DNA of 64,000 bases from positions 336,552,023 to 336,616,022 of the forward strand of contig NC_073693.1 of assembly GCF_029784155.1 (NCBI RefSeq), in the 5' to 3' direction. Made by a program: the position numbers and the translations under genes. Origin of the DNA: Uranotaenia lowii. Its lineage: Eukaryota; Arthropoda; Insecta; Diptera; Culicidae. The notes under the pieces are model-generated. The model was given only the letters and a program-made list of their open reading frames with translations, did no database searches and was not told where the DNA came from. Positions within the stretch are counted from its first letter, which is position 1, and the number at the start of each line of letters is the position of its first letter. Of this stretch, positions 1 through 13,079 are shown one piece after another.

Positions 1-1035
1 TATCATTCAAATACAAACTATTCAATAAACGTATATTAAAAGTTGAAAACCAAACGGCATTTGTTCGGAATCAGCTAGTTATTTTTGTAAAAAACTTAAT
101 ATACATTAAAAAAATGGTAATCTCATAAAATGATGTTTCAACCCTTTTTTTCATGTGACCCAATTAACACAACTGCAGCCCATCTTCCAGCAGTGCATTA
201 TCGTATGCATGACTTTGTGAATGTATTCGTTTGAGGAATGGAAATGACAGAGGGCCAAACAGAGGAGGTGATTATCTGAATGGCAACAACACACACATTG
301 TGTGACAACAACAGCAACACCGAAAAAAAAATTACTAAACCGGCTGCATCCAGCAAGAAACGACAAACCATCGTCATTGTGGTGCAGAAGCAGGGAAAAC
401 TGAGATTGAGGATGAGACGAGTCCTACAGGATAAGGCGAAGTAAATTAAAGGGATGAAAAGCGGAAACCCAAGTGCCATTATGTGTGACTTGGATTTCAA
501 CTATTCATAGAGGGATCCACTTTCTTCTTCCGGTTGTTTTTCACACATTCACCAGCAATCAGTGTGGCATGGCACTACTCAGAGGGAAACTGGGAGATGT
601 AATTTGGGGGAAGAGATTTTTCAGTGCAGCTTAGATGGGTGCCAAAGAGCGAGAGAGACAGCGAAGTTTTGTCTTTTGTCTCTCTCACTTTGCTTTACTC
701 GTTTTTCCCGGATGGAAATGATGAAAAATGTTCGGAACCCAAGTGCATGAACCGGCTTTTTTGAAGGCAAAAGAGCCTTACGAAACACAGTGAGGATGAG
801 AACAAATGATGGTTTGTTGCTGTTTTGTCTGAATGACCCTGATGGTTTTTGGGAATTGCATAACTTCCTCATGTAAAGTTCATGAAGATAAGGAAACTCG
901 TTTCTTCGAGTTTATATTTCCGATGCACTGACGATTAATTTTGTTGAAGATTTCCTTTGTAAGGATTTTGCATATCAGAGCCCATCATTATGTTTAAACA
1001 TAGAATAACAGAAAAATTTAAAAAAATTTAAAAAA
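1..1035. other. AT-rich unique flank, no gene seen
   Basis: No convincing coding sequence is visible. Open frames are shorter than about 100 codons and match no family I recognise. The last 25 bases are A-rich with two AAATTT-type steps and grade into the satellite that follows, so the array edge is not sharp. The tract resembles intron or intergenic DNA. Confidence 0.6.
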
Positions 1036-4000
1036 ATGACAAAAATGACAAAAATGACAAAAATGACAAAAATGACAAAAATGACAAAAATGACAAAAAT
1101 GACAAAAATGACAAAAATGACAAAAATGACAAAAATGACAAAAATGACAAAAATGACAAAAATGACAAAAATGACAAAAATGACAAAAATGACAAAAATG
1201 ACAAAAATGACAAAAATGACAAAAATGACAAAAATGACAAAAATGACAAAAATGACAAAAATGACAAAAATGACAAAAATGACAAAAATGACAAAAAAGA
1301 CAAAAATGACAAAAATGACAAAAATGACAAAAATGACAAAAATGACAAAAATGACAAAAATGACAAAAATGACAAAAATGACAAAAATGACAAAAATGAC
1401 AAAAATGACAAAAATGACAAAAATGACAAAAATGACAAAAATGACAAAAATGACAAAAATGACAAAAATGACAAAAATGACAAAAATGACAAAAATGACA
1501 AAAATGACAAAAATGACAAAAATGACAAAAATGACAAAAATGACAAAAATGACAAAAATGACAAAAATGACAAAAATGACAAAAATGACAAAAATGACAA
1601 AAATGACAAAAATGACAAAAATGACAAAAATGACAAAAATGACAAAAATGACAAAAATGACAAAAATGACAAAAATGACAAAAATGACAAAAATGACAAA
1701 AATGACAAAAATGACAAAAATGACAAAAATGACAAAAATGACAAAAATGACAAAAATGACAAAAATGACAAAAATGACAAAAATGACAAAAATGACAAAA
1801 ATGACAAAAATGACAAAAGTGACAAAAATGAAAAAAATGAAAAAAATGACAAAAATGACAAAAATGACAAAAATGACAAAAATGACAAAAATGACAAAAA
1901 TGACAAAAATGACAAAAATGACAAAAATGACAAAAATGACAAAAATGACAAAAATGACAAAAATGACAAAAATGACAAAAATGACAAAAATGACAAAAAT
2001 GACAAAAATGACAAAAATGACAAAAATGACAAAAATGACAAAAATGACAAAAATGACAAAAATGACAAAAATGACAAAAATGACAAAAATGACAAAAATG
2101 ACAAAAATGACAAAAATGACAAAAATGACAAAAATGACAAAAATGACAAAAATGACAAAAATGACAAAAATGACAAAAATGACAAAAATGACAAAAATGA
2201 CAAAAATGGCAAAAATGACAAAAATGACAAAAATGACAAAAATGACAAAAATGACAAAAATGACAAAAATGACAAAAATGACAAAAATGACAAAAATGAC
2301 AAAAATGACAAAAATGACAAAAATGACAAAAATGACAAAAATGACAAAAATGACAAAAATGACAAAAATGACAAAAATGACAAAAATGACAAAAATGACA
2401 AAAATGACAAAAATGACAAAAATGACAAAAATGACAAAAGTGACAAAAATGAAAAAAATGACAAAAATGACAAAAATGACAAAAATGACAAAAATGACAA
2501 AAATGACAAAAATGACAAAAATGACAAAAATGACAAAAATGACAAAAATGACAAAAATGACAAAAATGACAAAAATGACAAAAATGACAAAAATGACAAA
2601 AATGACAAAAATGACAAAAATGACAAAAATGACAAAAATGACAAAAATGACAAAAATGACAAAAATGACAAAAATGACAAAAATGACAAAAATGACAAAA
2701 ATGACAAAAATGACAAAAATGACAAAAATGACAAAAATGACAAAAATGACAAAAATGACAAAAATGACAAAAATGACAAAAATGACAAAAATGACAAAAA
2801 TGACAAAAATGACAAAAATGACAAAAATGACAAAAATGACAAAAATGACAAAAATGACAAAAATGACAAAAATGACAAAAATGACAAAAATGACAAAAAT
2901 GACAAAAATGACAAAAATGACAAAAATGACAAAAATGACAAAAATGACAAAAATGACAAAAATGACAAAAATGACAAAAATGACAAAAATGACAAAAATG
3001 ACAAAAATGACAAAAATGACAAAAATGACAAAAATGACAAAAATGACAAAAGTGACAAAAATGAAAAAAATGACAAAAATGACAAAAATGACAAAAATGA
3101 CAAAAATGACAAAAATGACAAAAATGACAAAAATGACAAAAATGACAAAAATGACAAAAATGACAAAAATGACAAAAATGACAAAAATGACAAAAATGAC
3201 AAAAATGACAAAAATGACAAAAATGACAAAAATGACAAAAATGACAAAAATGACAAAAATGACAAAAATGACAAAAATGACAAAAATGACAAAAATGACA
3301 AAAATGACAAAAATGACAAAAATGACAAAAATGACAAAAATGACAAAAATGACAAAAATGACAAAAATGACAAAAATGACAAAAATGACAAAAATGACAA
3401 AAATGACAAAAATGACAAAAATGACAAAAATGACAAAAATGACAAAAATGACAAAAATGACAAAAATGACAAAAATGACAAAAATGACAAAAATGACAAA
3501 AATGACAAAAATGACAAAAATGACAAAAATGACAAAAATGACAAAAATGACAAAAATGACAAAAATGACAAAAATGACAAAAATGACAAAAATGACAAAA
3601 ATGACAAAAATGACAAAAATGACAAAAATGACAAAAATGACAAAAATGACAAAAATGACAAAAATGACAAAAATGACAAAAATGACAAAAATGACAAAAA
3701 TGACAAAAATGACAAAAATGACAAAAATGACAAAAATGACAAAAATGACAAAAATGACAAAAATGACAAAAATGACAAAAATGACAAAAATGACAAAAAT
3801 GACAAAAATGACAAAAATGACAAAAATGACAAAAATGACAAAAATGACAAAAATGACAAAAGTGACAAAAATGAAAAAAAATGACAAAAATGACAAAAAT
3901 GACAAAAATGACAAAAATGACAAAAATGACAAAAATGACAAAAATGACAAAAATGACAAAAATGACAAAAATGACAAAAATGACAAAAATGACAAAAATG

Positions 4001-6193
4001 ACAAAAATGACAAAAATGACAAAAATGACAAAAATGACAAAAATGACAAAAATGACAAAAATGACAAAAATGACAAAAATGACAAAAATGACAAAAATGA
4101 CAAAAATGACAAAAATGACAAAAATGACAAAAATGACAAAAATGACAAAAATGACAAAAATGACAAAAGTGACAAAAATGAAAAAAATGACAAAAATGAC
4201 AAAAATGACAAAAATGACAAAAATGACAAAAATGACAAAAATGACAAAAATGACAAAAATGACAAAAATGACAAAAATGACAAAAATGACAAAAATGACA
4301 AAAATGACAAAAATGACAAAAATGACAAAAATGACAAAAATGACAAAAATGACAAAAATGACAAAAATGACAAAAATGACAAAAATGACAAAAATGACAA
4401 AAATGACAAAAATGACAAAAATGACAAAAATGACAAAAATGACAAAAATGACAAAAATGACAAAAATGACAAAAATGACAAAAATGACAAAAATGACAAA
4501 AATGACAAAAATGACAAAAATGACAAAAATGACAAAAATGACAAAAATGACAAAAATGACAAAAATGACAAAAATGACAAAAATGACAAAAATGACAAAA
4601 ATGACAAAAATGACAAAAATGACAAAAATGACAAAAATGACAAAAATGACAAAAATGACAAAAATGACAAAAATGACAAAAATGACAAAAATGACAAAAA
4701 TGACAAAAATGACAAAAATGACAAAAATGACAAAAATGACAAAAATGACAAAAATGACAAAAATGACAAAAATGACAAAAATGACAAAAATGACAAAAAT
4801 GACAAAAATGACAAAAATGACAAAAATGACAAAAATGACAAAAATGACAAAAATGACAAAAATGACAAAAATGACAAAAATGACAAAAATGACAAAAATG
4901 ACAAAAATGACAAAAATGACAAAAATGACAAAAATGACAAAAATGACAAAAATGACAAAAATGACAAAAATGACAAAAATGACAAAAATGACAAAAATGA
5001 CAAAAATGACAAAAATGACAAAAATGACAAAAATGACAAAAATGACAAAAATGACAAAAATGACAAAAATGACAAAAATGACAAAAATGACAAAAATGAC
5101 AAAAATGACAAAAATGACAAAAATGACAAAAATGACAAAAATGACAAAAATGACAAAAATGACAAAAATGACAAAAATGACAAAAATGACAAAAATGACA
5201 AAAATGACAAAAATGACAAAAATGACAAAAATGACAAAAATGACAAAAATGACAAAAATGACAAAAATGACAAAAATGACAAAAATGACAAAAATGACAA
5301 AAATGACAAAAATGACAAAAATGACAAAAATGACAAAAATGACAAAAATGACAAAAATGACAAAAATGACAAAAATGACAAAAATGACAAAAATGACAAA
5401 AATGACAAAAATGACAAAAATGACAAAAATGACAAAAATGACAAAAATGACAAAAATGACAAAAATGACAAAAATGACAAAAATGACAAAAATGACAAAA
5501 ATGACAAAAATGACAAAAATGACAAAAATGACAAAAATGACAAAAATGACAAAAATGACAAAAATGACAAAAATGACAAAAATGACAAAAATGACAAAAA
5601 TGACAAAAATGACAAAAATGACAAAAATGACAAAAATGACAAAAATGACAAAAATGACAAAAATGACAAAAATGACAAAAATGACAAAAATGACAAAAAT
5701 GACAAAAATGACAAAAATGACAAAAATGACAAAAATGACAAAAATGACAAAAATGACAAAAATGACAAAAATGACAAAAATGACAAAAATGACAAAAATG
5801 ACAAAAATGACAAAAATGACAAAAATGACAAAAATGACAAAAATGACAAAAATGACAAAAATGACAAAAATGACAAAAATGACAAAAATGACAAAAATGA
5901 CAAAAATGACAAAAATGACAAAAATGACAAAAATGACAAAAATGACAAAAATGACAAAAATGACAAAAATGACAAAAATGACAAAAATGACAAAAATGAC
6001 AAAAATGACAAAAATGACAAAAATGACAAAAATGACAAAAATGACAAAAATGACAAAAATGACAAAAATGACAAAAATGACAAAAATGACAAAAATGACA
6101 AAAATGACAAAAATGACAAAAGTGACAAAAATGAAAAAAATGACAAAAATGACAAAAATGACAAAAATGACAAAAATGACAAAAATGACATAA
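1036..6193 (+). repeat. 9-bp satellite array 1, unit ATGACAAAA
   Basis: The unit ATGACAAAA repeats head to tail for 5158 bp, about 573 copies, with almost no divergence. The monomer is three codons long and has no stop in several frames, so long artificial open frames of Met-Thr-Lys, Asn-Asp-Lys, Phe-Val-Ile, His-Phe-Cys or Ser-Phe-Leu repeats run through it. These are by-products of the period, not genes. Visible variants are T to A at 1298, A to G at 2209, a one-base A insertion near 3879 that shifts the frame, and a linked GTGAC/ATGAA pair at six sites. Both edges pass directly into unrelated DNA. Array length in an assembly may differ from the true length. Confidence 0.97.
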
Positions 6194-7860
6194 ATGGACC
6201 AGATGCTGTGCAAAGTTTATGAGTTGACCCAAAACTGAAATTTCATAATTCATTTATTTATTCTAAGCAAGTTCAGAAGTGGAAATAAAAAAAGAGTTGA
6301 TCTTTTTCTTAAGTTACATAATATTGATGACATTATCAAGAAAGTGAGGGAGGACCATACTGGCTGAAACAAAAAGCCCAGCAATAAAACTCATTAACTT
6401 AAACGATCACAACAAATGATTGCAATCCTCCTTCCTTTAAAAAGAAATCGTTAAGCTTTTTAAGGTCGATCGCTTTCGTTTTAGGAGAATGAATTTAAAT
6501 AAAACAGAAACCTGGTAAGCTAGAATCACCTGTCTAGGTGTATGTTTTTTTTTCCATAACATCAGAGCCAAATTCAATTGAGCGTTTGTTTCCGTAAAAA
6601 ATGCAGCATGTAGGTCGGTACTTTGATATTATTATTTTCTTTCGCAAAGTGCAACTGCAATCTAACGAACGTATGCAAGGACGGACAACTGCAGTTTGTT
6701 TTAGGAACTGGATCTTTGCAGCTTCACACCGACAGAAGACACACGAGAGGCGTTGCAACAATCCAAAGTAATGGGATGCTGCCAGCAGTATTTTGGTACT
6801 GTTTTTCATTCCTTGGATCATAACTGTAAAGTGGAACATTATGGAAAGTGAGCTCTACTCGGTATTGCTCCTCTATACTGCCGGATGGAATTGTTTCTTT
6901 TCGTACATTTCCGAAATCAGAACCGACCGGATGTTGTACCGTACCCATTGCTCTTCCTCGAACTTCCGGGTCCGGGCTTGCCATTGTTGCAATAGAAAAT
7001 CCTAAACATTTGCTCCGGATCGCTGTTCGAATGTTTGTGTCTATGTGTGCAATGATGCCACCTTCAGGTGAAATGTTGGAACTAACCTACATCTGCCAAA
7101 AGACGCTTGAGAATGGTATTTTCTTTTTCCGAAGGAAGGATCCTTAGCCCGAGATAGGAGCTGCTAGCTGACGTTGTAGCATTTCCGAACGAGGGGACAA
7201 AGTGAAAAGGGAAAGAAAGCCGAGAGGACACTTCCTACGCTTTCCCGGGGGTTCCAGGGGGTGCTTTATGGGCCCGTTCTCGGTTTGGCCAGATACGGTC
7301 GTTAAGTGTTATTGGAGTTTAAAACAGTTTGCTCTTATTTATCCGAAAGCGGGAGAAGCGGGGAAGAAGAGCCGAAACGATATATGGCAAGAAAAATCAG
7401 CAAGCAGTTAGCATCAGCAAGTGGGAAAATAAGTACAACAGGAGGCTTTCGGAGTGCTTGTGAAGGTATTTTCTCCGGCTGTTTTCCCCTGAAGAGAGTG
7501 GAGGCGGATCTGACAACAACAACAGCAATAGCAAAAAATAAAACAAATACCTACCGCTGCCTGGGGCCACGGGAAGATTGCTTGCTTAATTCCTTCTGCA
7601 TCTAATACTTTTCTTGCAGAGCCGAGCCGGGGAGAATCAATTAACACTAATGGACTTTTTGGAAAACACTCATTTCTATGCAATTGTGAAAATGCATTGT
7701 TTTTAAAGAAAGGTTTGAGAAATAATTCTTTAGAACTATTTTTCTTGTTTCCATTCATAGTCGTTTTAACATCTTTCAGTCATTCGAGACTTTCTATAAA
7801 CAATGCATTTGGCAGACAATCATCGAAAAACTTAACCGGTACAAACTGTGTTCGATGTTT
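6194..7860. other. Unique, less AT-rich tract, no gene seen
   Basis: The part from about 6850 to 7640 is richer in GC than its surroundings and looks single-copy, as intronic or regulatory host DNA would. It has a short CAA/CAG-rich run near 7514-7535. Frames of up to about 115 codons exist on both strands, but none resembles a known domain or has convincing splice sites. Confidence 0.4.
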
Positions 7861-7915
7861 CCCAGCAAACATTTTTGTAGGTATATTTTTCAACAACTTT
7901 TTTATACACGAAAAA
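7861..7915 (+). repeat. Left-end fragment of the CCCAGCAAACA family
   Basis: It starts CCCAGCAAACATTTTTGTAG and runs parallel to the left end of the complete copy at 11541. The match fades after about 55 bp, so only the terminus of this dispersed non-autonomous element remains. Confidence 0.65.
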
Positions 7916-8045
7916 TAATTTGTACTTCGTAAATACGCGAAAAATTAATGTTATTGTAGAGAAATGAATCCAACTTAGATGAAATTTCAGGGACTAGATA
8001 AGAGAAAATCGATGTTGAAAAACATGCGAAAAAAAATTCGCCTTG

Positions 8046-8117
8046 TCTCCCGGTAGGACTTGAACCCACATCTTGCGCCTCTCCGGGGCCCATGTATTGA
8101 CATTCTACTACAGGAGA
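8046..8117 (-). ncRNA. tRNA-like sequence (SINE head or tRNA pseudogene)
   Basis: Read on the minus strand, the 72 nt form a 7-bp acceptor stem (TCTCCTG with CGGGAGA) and a 5-bp T stem closing a 7-nt loop. The internal B-box-like sequence is GGTTCAAGTCC. The anticodon arm pairs at 4 of 5 positions around a 7-nt loop with GGA in the anticodon position, but position 33 is C instead of T. The D arm does not fold. A functional tRNA is therefore unlikely; a tRNA-derived SINE head or a decayed tRNA fits better. It lies just right of a CCCAGCAAACA fragment. Confidence 0.5.
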
Positions 8118-8803
8118 CCAACCTGGCGTATGAATATTATACTGGTTGAGTGTCATAATCATTTTTCTTTGTCTATTTCTATTCCCATCATTTCATCTTA
8201 CGGTTGTTGGAATCAAGTTTGGACATTAAAAAAAAAAAAAAAATGTTATTGTTATTCAAGATTGTATCTAGCCGAATTAGAAATACAATTAAAGTGGTTA
8301 TGTAGTCAACATAATTAGATGTTTATTTCGATTTCATTTTAATTTTAATTTTTGTTGTAATGGATGATGTTGCTAATTAAAAACCTTTTGAAATTCCAGA
8401 TTGACAGCATAATTAGTAAAGCCCTGAAAAAATAAACAAAACTGAAAATTATTCGTATCGCCAATCGTATTTTCATGTAAGGTTTTAACCTGGCCCAGAT
8501 CTCGTCGGCAGAAACGAAGTACCTCATCCTTGGCTATTTCCTTCCCCTTTTTTTGCCTTAAAATTCGTTAGAATTTACAAAAAATGTCAACAATTAGTTT
8601 TCCTTTTTTTCTAATTTTCACGGGAAATGAGAACAAGTCAAATAAAGAAAAAAATACTTCTAACCTTTACTGCTCTCGCTGGCATCCCTAATTCTGGAAA
8701 CCGAATAATGAATCGATGACTAAGATGGAGGTCGAGCAGATAATTTCCTCCTAAAACGGTAGAGCTACCATCAAAATAAAGGAAATTAGAAACTACTTAT
8801 CTA

Positions 8804-8901
8804 CCCAAGTAACAAATAAAGTATCATAGCAGGCTACTAGACCAAGTTTCGGTTTCATAAGGGGCTTGGGGAGTCTTATAAAACAATCGGTGTTACTTGG
8901 G
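8804..8901 (+). mobile_element. 98-bp MITE, TIR CCCAAGTAACA, copy 1
   Basis: The ends are exact inverted repeats (CCCAAGTAACA and TGTTACTTGGG) flanked by TA on both sides. A second copy of the same 98-bp length lies inverted at 10667-10764. It is too short to code, so it is a non-autonomous element mobilised in trans. Confidence 0.75.
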
Positions 8902-9284
8902 TACTCTTATTGTCCAGGTTTTCCATTTTCCGGCTGCAAAATAAGCTGAGAAGCCTGTGTTGTTAATCAGTTCTTTTTCTCCAATTTTTGCAAAAATTGG
9001 ACCAGTATTCTGGTGTTGCGAATACTGCGGGTGCGGAAAATGTTATCAACATTTTCCCAAGGTGGGACTTTTACCGGAAATAAACATCCTGGGTCAGCTG
9101 TTTCAGGACTGTTGACACAAAACGCTCAAGGAAAAATGATCTAAAGGGGCTTTTAGTCATCCACTTCGACTTTACGTGAATTTCATGTGTTGGTTAGATG
9201 GAATCAATGTTGTTACTATAAGACGCAGGCAGAATCGATGGGATGCATCAAAAGCTTAATTTACGTGAGAAATCTCGTAGGATT

Positions 9285-10560
9285 AATTTCTAAATGATTT
9301 TGCGTGTACGTTTCATATACATTAAACAATGATCGTATACAAGTAACAAAAGCAGCATCTACTTATCTACCAAAGTGGAGGCAACATACATATGTAGGGT
9401 TAGTTGCCCTACTTTGGACCCTTTAAGCGGTAGTTTTCCTAAATTCATTAGTTTCTCATGAATGGACGAGAGTTTCAAATTTTACAGAAAGCTCAGTTAT
9501 AGTTTATTATCTTATCTGCATTTTTCAATGAGAATTTCGAACATAGGTGTTACCATGATTGAAAGATTTACAAAGATATAAATGTTCAACATTTCCAACT
9601 TTGAACCCATTGTTCCTGTTTTGGTACTGAACTGGTTCCTTCAATTAGACCCGGATCAAAAATACTTATAAGCAGCTTGATTTTACCCTAAAAATTGATT
9701 GAAAGTTGAATTTTAAATCAAACATTATCTGGAAAAAGTATTGCATAGATCTGACAAAAAATGTTAGAAATGGTCACTAAAAGTTCTAAATTATGCCCCA
9801 ACTTAAGATTTGCACCTTAATGGATGAATGGTTGTTATTGAAACGAAGTTTGAGTAATGTTAGTTCTAAAAATGCAACATCATGGTCAAAAGTATCGTAT
9901 TCTGCTGGACCCCTTAGAAATTTTCCGGATTTACCATAGATTTTCTTATGTTTTAAGTGAAATGGGTAGTATAAATCATGTTCGTCTCAGTGATAGTGGT
10001 TTTCTTTTGAACTTTGGCTTGGACAGTTGAAGAACGTGATGTTTCCTTATTCGCTCTGTTTTTCTCAAAATGCGCCCCACTAACTGAGCTGTCTGTTTTA
10101 TCACAGAAGAGAAGCTACATTATTAAAAACGTTGGAAATGTTATAAGAATAACTTTTTATGGCAAAAAACGGTATCATAGGATTGAGGAAGAATGAGAGT
10201 TCATTGTTTGCATAGGAGTGTCTTGAATCTATGAAAGCGAAATGAATTATTTCCAACTTTAGGCATTTTAGGACCAAAGTGGGCTATAGGACCAAAGAAG
10301 GCTCACTCACCCAAAATATTTATTCCTTCTAGCTAAGCGATAATATTGATACGAATTGGACGATATTCGACACCTTATTCGTACATACCAACTGAATGAA
10401 TACAAGACAGCGCAAGTTTTAGTTCTCAATTCACGCAAACTGTTGCCAGCAACAATATTTGCTGCTTCTCTTGTTAGACAATACTTTGAAATACACCATC
10501 TGATTTTTTTCAATCTTGTTACAATACTGGTTTCAGGGAGAACAAAAAAGGTGAATCGAA
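9285..10560 (+). repeat. CCCAGCAAACA-family copy split by a ~0.9-kb insertion
   Basis: The segment 9285-9396 matches the left-central part of this family (ACGTTTCATATAC, then CTACCAAAGTGGAGGCAA), and 10312-10545 matches its continuation as seen in the copy at 29104-29655. Between them lies 9397-10311, whose ends are imperfect inverted repeats (GGGTTAGTTGCCCTACTTTG against GGGTGAGTGAGCCTTCTTTG read from the other side). ATAT-like sequence sits on both flanks. An AT-rich non-autonomous DNA element therefore inserted into an older family member. No transposase frame is visible. Confidence 0.6.
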
Positions 10561-10666
10561 AATCGTCTTGAGAATCTGCAAACTATCTGACTTTTATCAC
10601 TGATAAGCTGATATAACTACTCCTGCGTAGGAGAAAATTATTGATCGCGATTGACAACTAGCTCAT

Positions 10667-10764
10667 CCCAAGTAACACTGATTGTTTTATGAGATTCTCC
10701 AGGCCTCTTATGAAACTTAAAGTTGGTCTTGTAGCCGGTTATAAAACCTGAAATGTTGCTTGGG
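10667..10764 (-). mobile_element. 98-bp MITE, TIR CCCAAGTAACA, copy 2
   Basis: The ends are CCCAAGTAACA and TGTTGCTTGGG. The body aligns over its full length with the reverse complement of 8804-8901. CAT flanks both sides, a possible short target duplication. Confidence 0.72.
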
Positions 10765-11540
10765 CATCACTCCTGAAGTTTCGTTTCCCGATCATGTAAT
10801 GATAACAATAACTTAATTTTAGTTTCAACGTATCGGATCAATTCCTTTCTAATTGATTTGATCTGTAAGATCTTTTGAAAATTTTATCCAAAGGGAAATT
10901 TGAAGAAATTTCAGATGATCCAAAAAGTATATTTTCTAATAAAATACCTAAATTAAATCGTTCACTGGAAGATCCTTTTTTAAAAAACTCTGATTTTTTT
11001 TCTTGATTAGATGAAGAACATTTTTGCTTTGAAAATCTTTAAATCTTAGACTTTTATACATTTGCTAAAAAAATTTCTTCAAAAATTCAGTATGTACTTT
11101 TATTTCAATGCTCTCATGAATTAATTTTTTAAATTTTACTATTCTTATTTTTAAATTTCTTAAATTTTACCATCCTAATGATTAGAATCATTTTTTTTTA
11201 ATATGAAGAGTTGATTTTCATATGAAGGTATGTTTGAAATTTTGTTTCTCAAATTTCAGAGCTCAATGAATCCAGTACATTTCAACCATCGGGACCTTTT
11301 TCACTGGAAGAAAAAAATATTTAACACAAATTGAACACCATAGCATTGGCTTGCCAGATACTTTCAGAAAAAAGCGGGACATTTCACGACAAAAAAGCGG
11401 GACACAGCCGAAAAAAGTGGGACATTTTAGAAATTCTTAAAAAATCTTAATTATATTGCCAAACTTATACGTATACCATCAGCCAAAGTTATTCATAGAA
11501 AGTACACTGAGGTTTTTTTTAACGCGGATTGATTTTGCTC

Positions 11541-11908
11541 CCCAGCAAACATTTTTGTAGGTATATTTCTCAATAAATTTCTTATACGTTTCATATACAT
11601 ACGAAAGATCGTATGAAACACGAAAAAATAGCATTTACCTACCAAAGTGGAGGCAATATACATACATATTTTCAATTTCTGGCTAAAGCGATAAGAGTAT
11701 ACGATTCGGGCGATATCCGACACCTTATAGATACATACTGGAAGAATGCAAGGGAGCACAAATTTTTCATATCCGATTTAAACCATTTAATCCGACTTCG
11801 AGTAACGATTTTTACGACCATTTATTTGCGTTAGTTGGAATTACGATTTGCAGTAACATTTTTTATGACTTGAGTTATCATTTTTAATACGATTTTATGT
11901 TTGCTGGG
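11541..11908. mobile_element. Complete CCCAGCAAACA-family MITE (368 bp)
   Basis: It begins CCCAGCAAACAT and ends ATGTTTGCTGGG, an exact 12-bp inverted repeat. Only a TC dinucleotide repeats at the flanks, so the target duplication is unclear. The body contains the family landmarks CGTTTCATATACATACG, CTACCAAAGTGGAGGC and ATTACGATTTGCAGTAAC. It is the best-preserved of at least five copies in the window. Confidence 0.7.
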
Positions 11909-12288
11909 TCAATTTTCCTGACTGACTTCGATTTTTCCGGTTTTTCCGGTCATTTTCCACGGTTCTCGCAAATTACCACGTTATTTGAGAGAAATAATTC
12001 ATGTCCTACATGTAAACGGCTAATTTGATATCACGTTAGAAACCTTTATGCAATAACAAATATATTTCTAATTTGATTTAAAAATTTGAAAACTCTAGAA
12101 AATTTCTATCATTGTTTATATTGGACAATTGAGCCGAAAATGTGGTGTGTGTTAAAAGGCAATTTAAGTAAGATTCTGTCAAAATATCAAGATCTATAAT
12201 CATTTGGAAGCAACATAAACAATATTTTCTTCAAAGTTATTTATTGCATTGGTTGAACTTCACACAACGAAAAAAATCTGTAAAATCA

Positions 12289-13079
12289 CATCACATGTGA
12301 TGTTAATAAAAAGAAGCATCATATATGCCGGAGTTTTCAGTGCTAGTAGGAAATCACACCAGTGAAATGTTGCAACGTGTAAAATAAAAAATGATGTAAA
12401 ATATGGCAACATGTAAAATAAAAATGATGTAAATTATAAAACCACTGAATATTGGAAGAAAAACTTTCCAGTTGGAATCTGTTTTGTTTTATTTATCGGT
12501 ATTTATGATTCAATAATGGAATTATCTCATGTCATAATAAAAATAAAACCTTTTTGTTATTAATTCAATTTATTTCATTTGGTGACGATGATTTTTTTTA
12601 ATCTCACAATTTTTTATATTAGGAGTACCATTCACACTTTTATTTTTTCTCGAAGACCGGATCCAAAGTTGAATAACTTGGAGCTGCTACCAGAACCGCT
12701 TCCTGCTTCACGAAGATCTCTGGGAACTTTAATCACGGGAAAACTGCTTAAAAAATACTTTTTGGTGCACGACTTTGACTTGACACTTTGTTTAAATTTG
12801 TCTGATCCTATTAAATTGAAATTCAATGTCCTCATCACATTCCATGTCGTGTAATTTTAAGAAATTTCTATTTCTATTACATCACATATGATGTAACAAA
12901 AACGAAGCATCACATATGATGGGATTTTCAGTGCGAGTTGAATATGCCACGCCTGTAAACTTCAAAAGACGTGTAAAATTTAAAGACATGTAAAATATTA
13001 AAGACGTGTAATATTTAATTCGCACTGAAAATTCCGTCGTATGTGATGCTTCTTTTTATTTACATCATATGTGATGTAA
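12289..13079. repeat. CATCACATATGATG hairpin modules
   Basis: Near-perfect palindromes occur at 12289-12304, 12877-12896 and 13060-13079. The last two start and end an inverted pair with arms of about 70 bp (12877-12945 and 13010-13079) that both contain GAAGCATCACATA and TTTTCAGTGCGA. The 12289 copy is a direct repeat of the left arm. Runs of AAAGACGTGTAAAAT-like units fill the loop. Confidence 0.65.

Noticed and set aside
1036..6193. CRISPR-like or telomere-like array
   Set aside because: There are no spacers between repeats, and the unit is not a known insect telomere repeat (TTAGG type).
975..6253. Open frames of about 1730 codons of Met-Thr-Lys, Phe-Val-Ile, His-Phe-Cys and similar repeats
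   Set aside because: They are forced by the 9-bp period without stops, occur on both strands at once, and switch peptide at single-base indels.
8046..8117. Functional tRNA-Ser (GGA)
   Set aside because: The D arm does not pair, position 33 is C, and the long variable arm expected of tRNA-Ser is absent.
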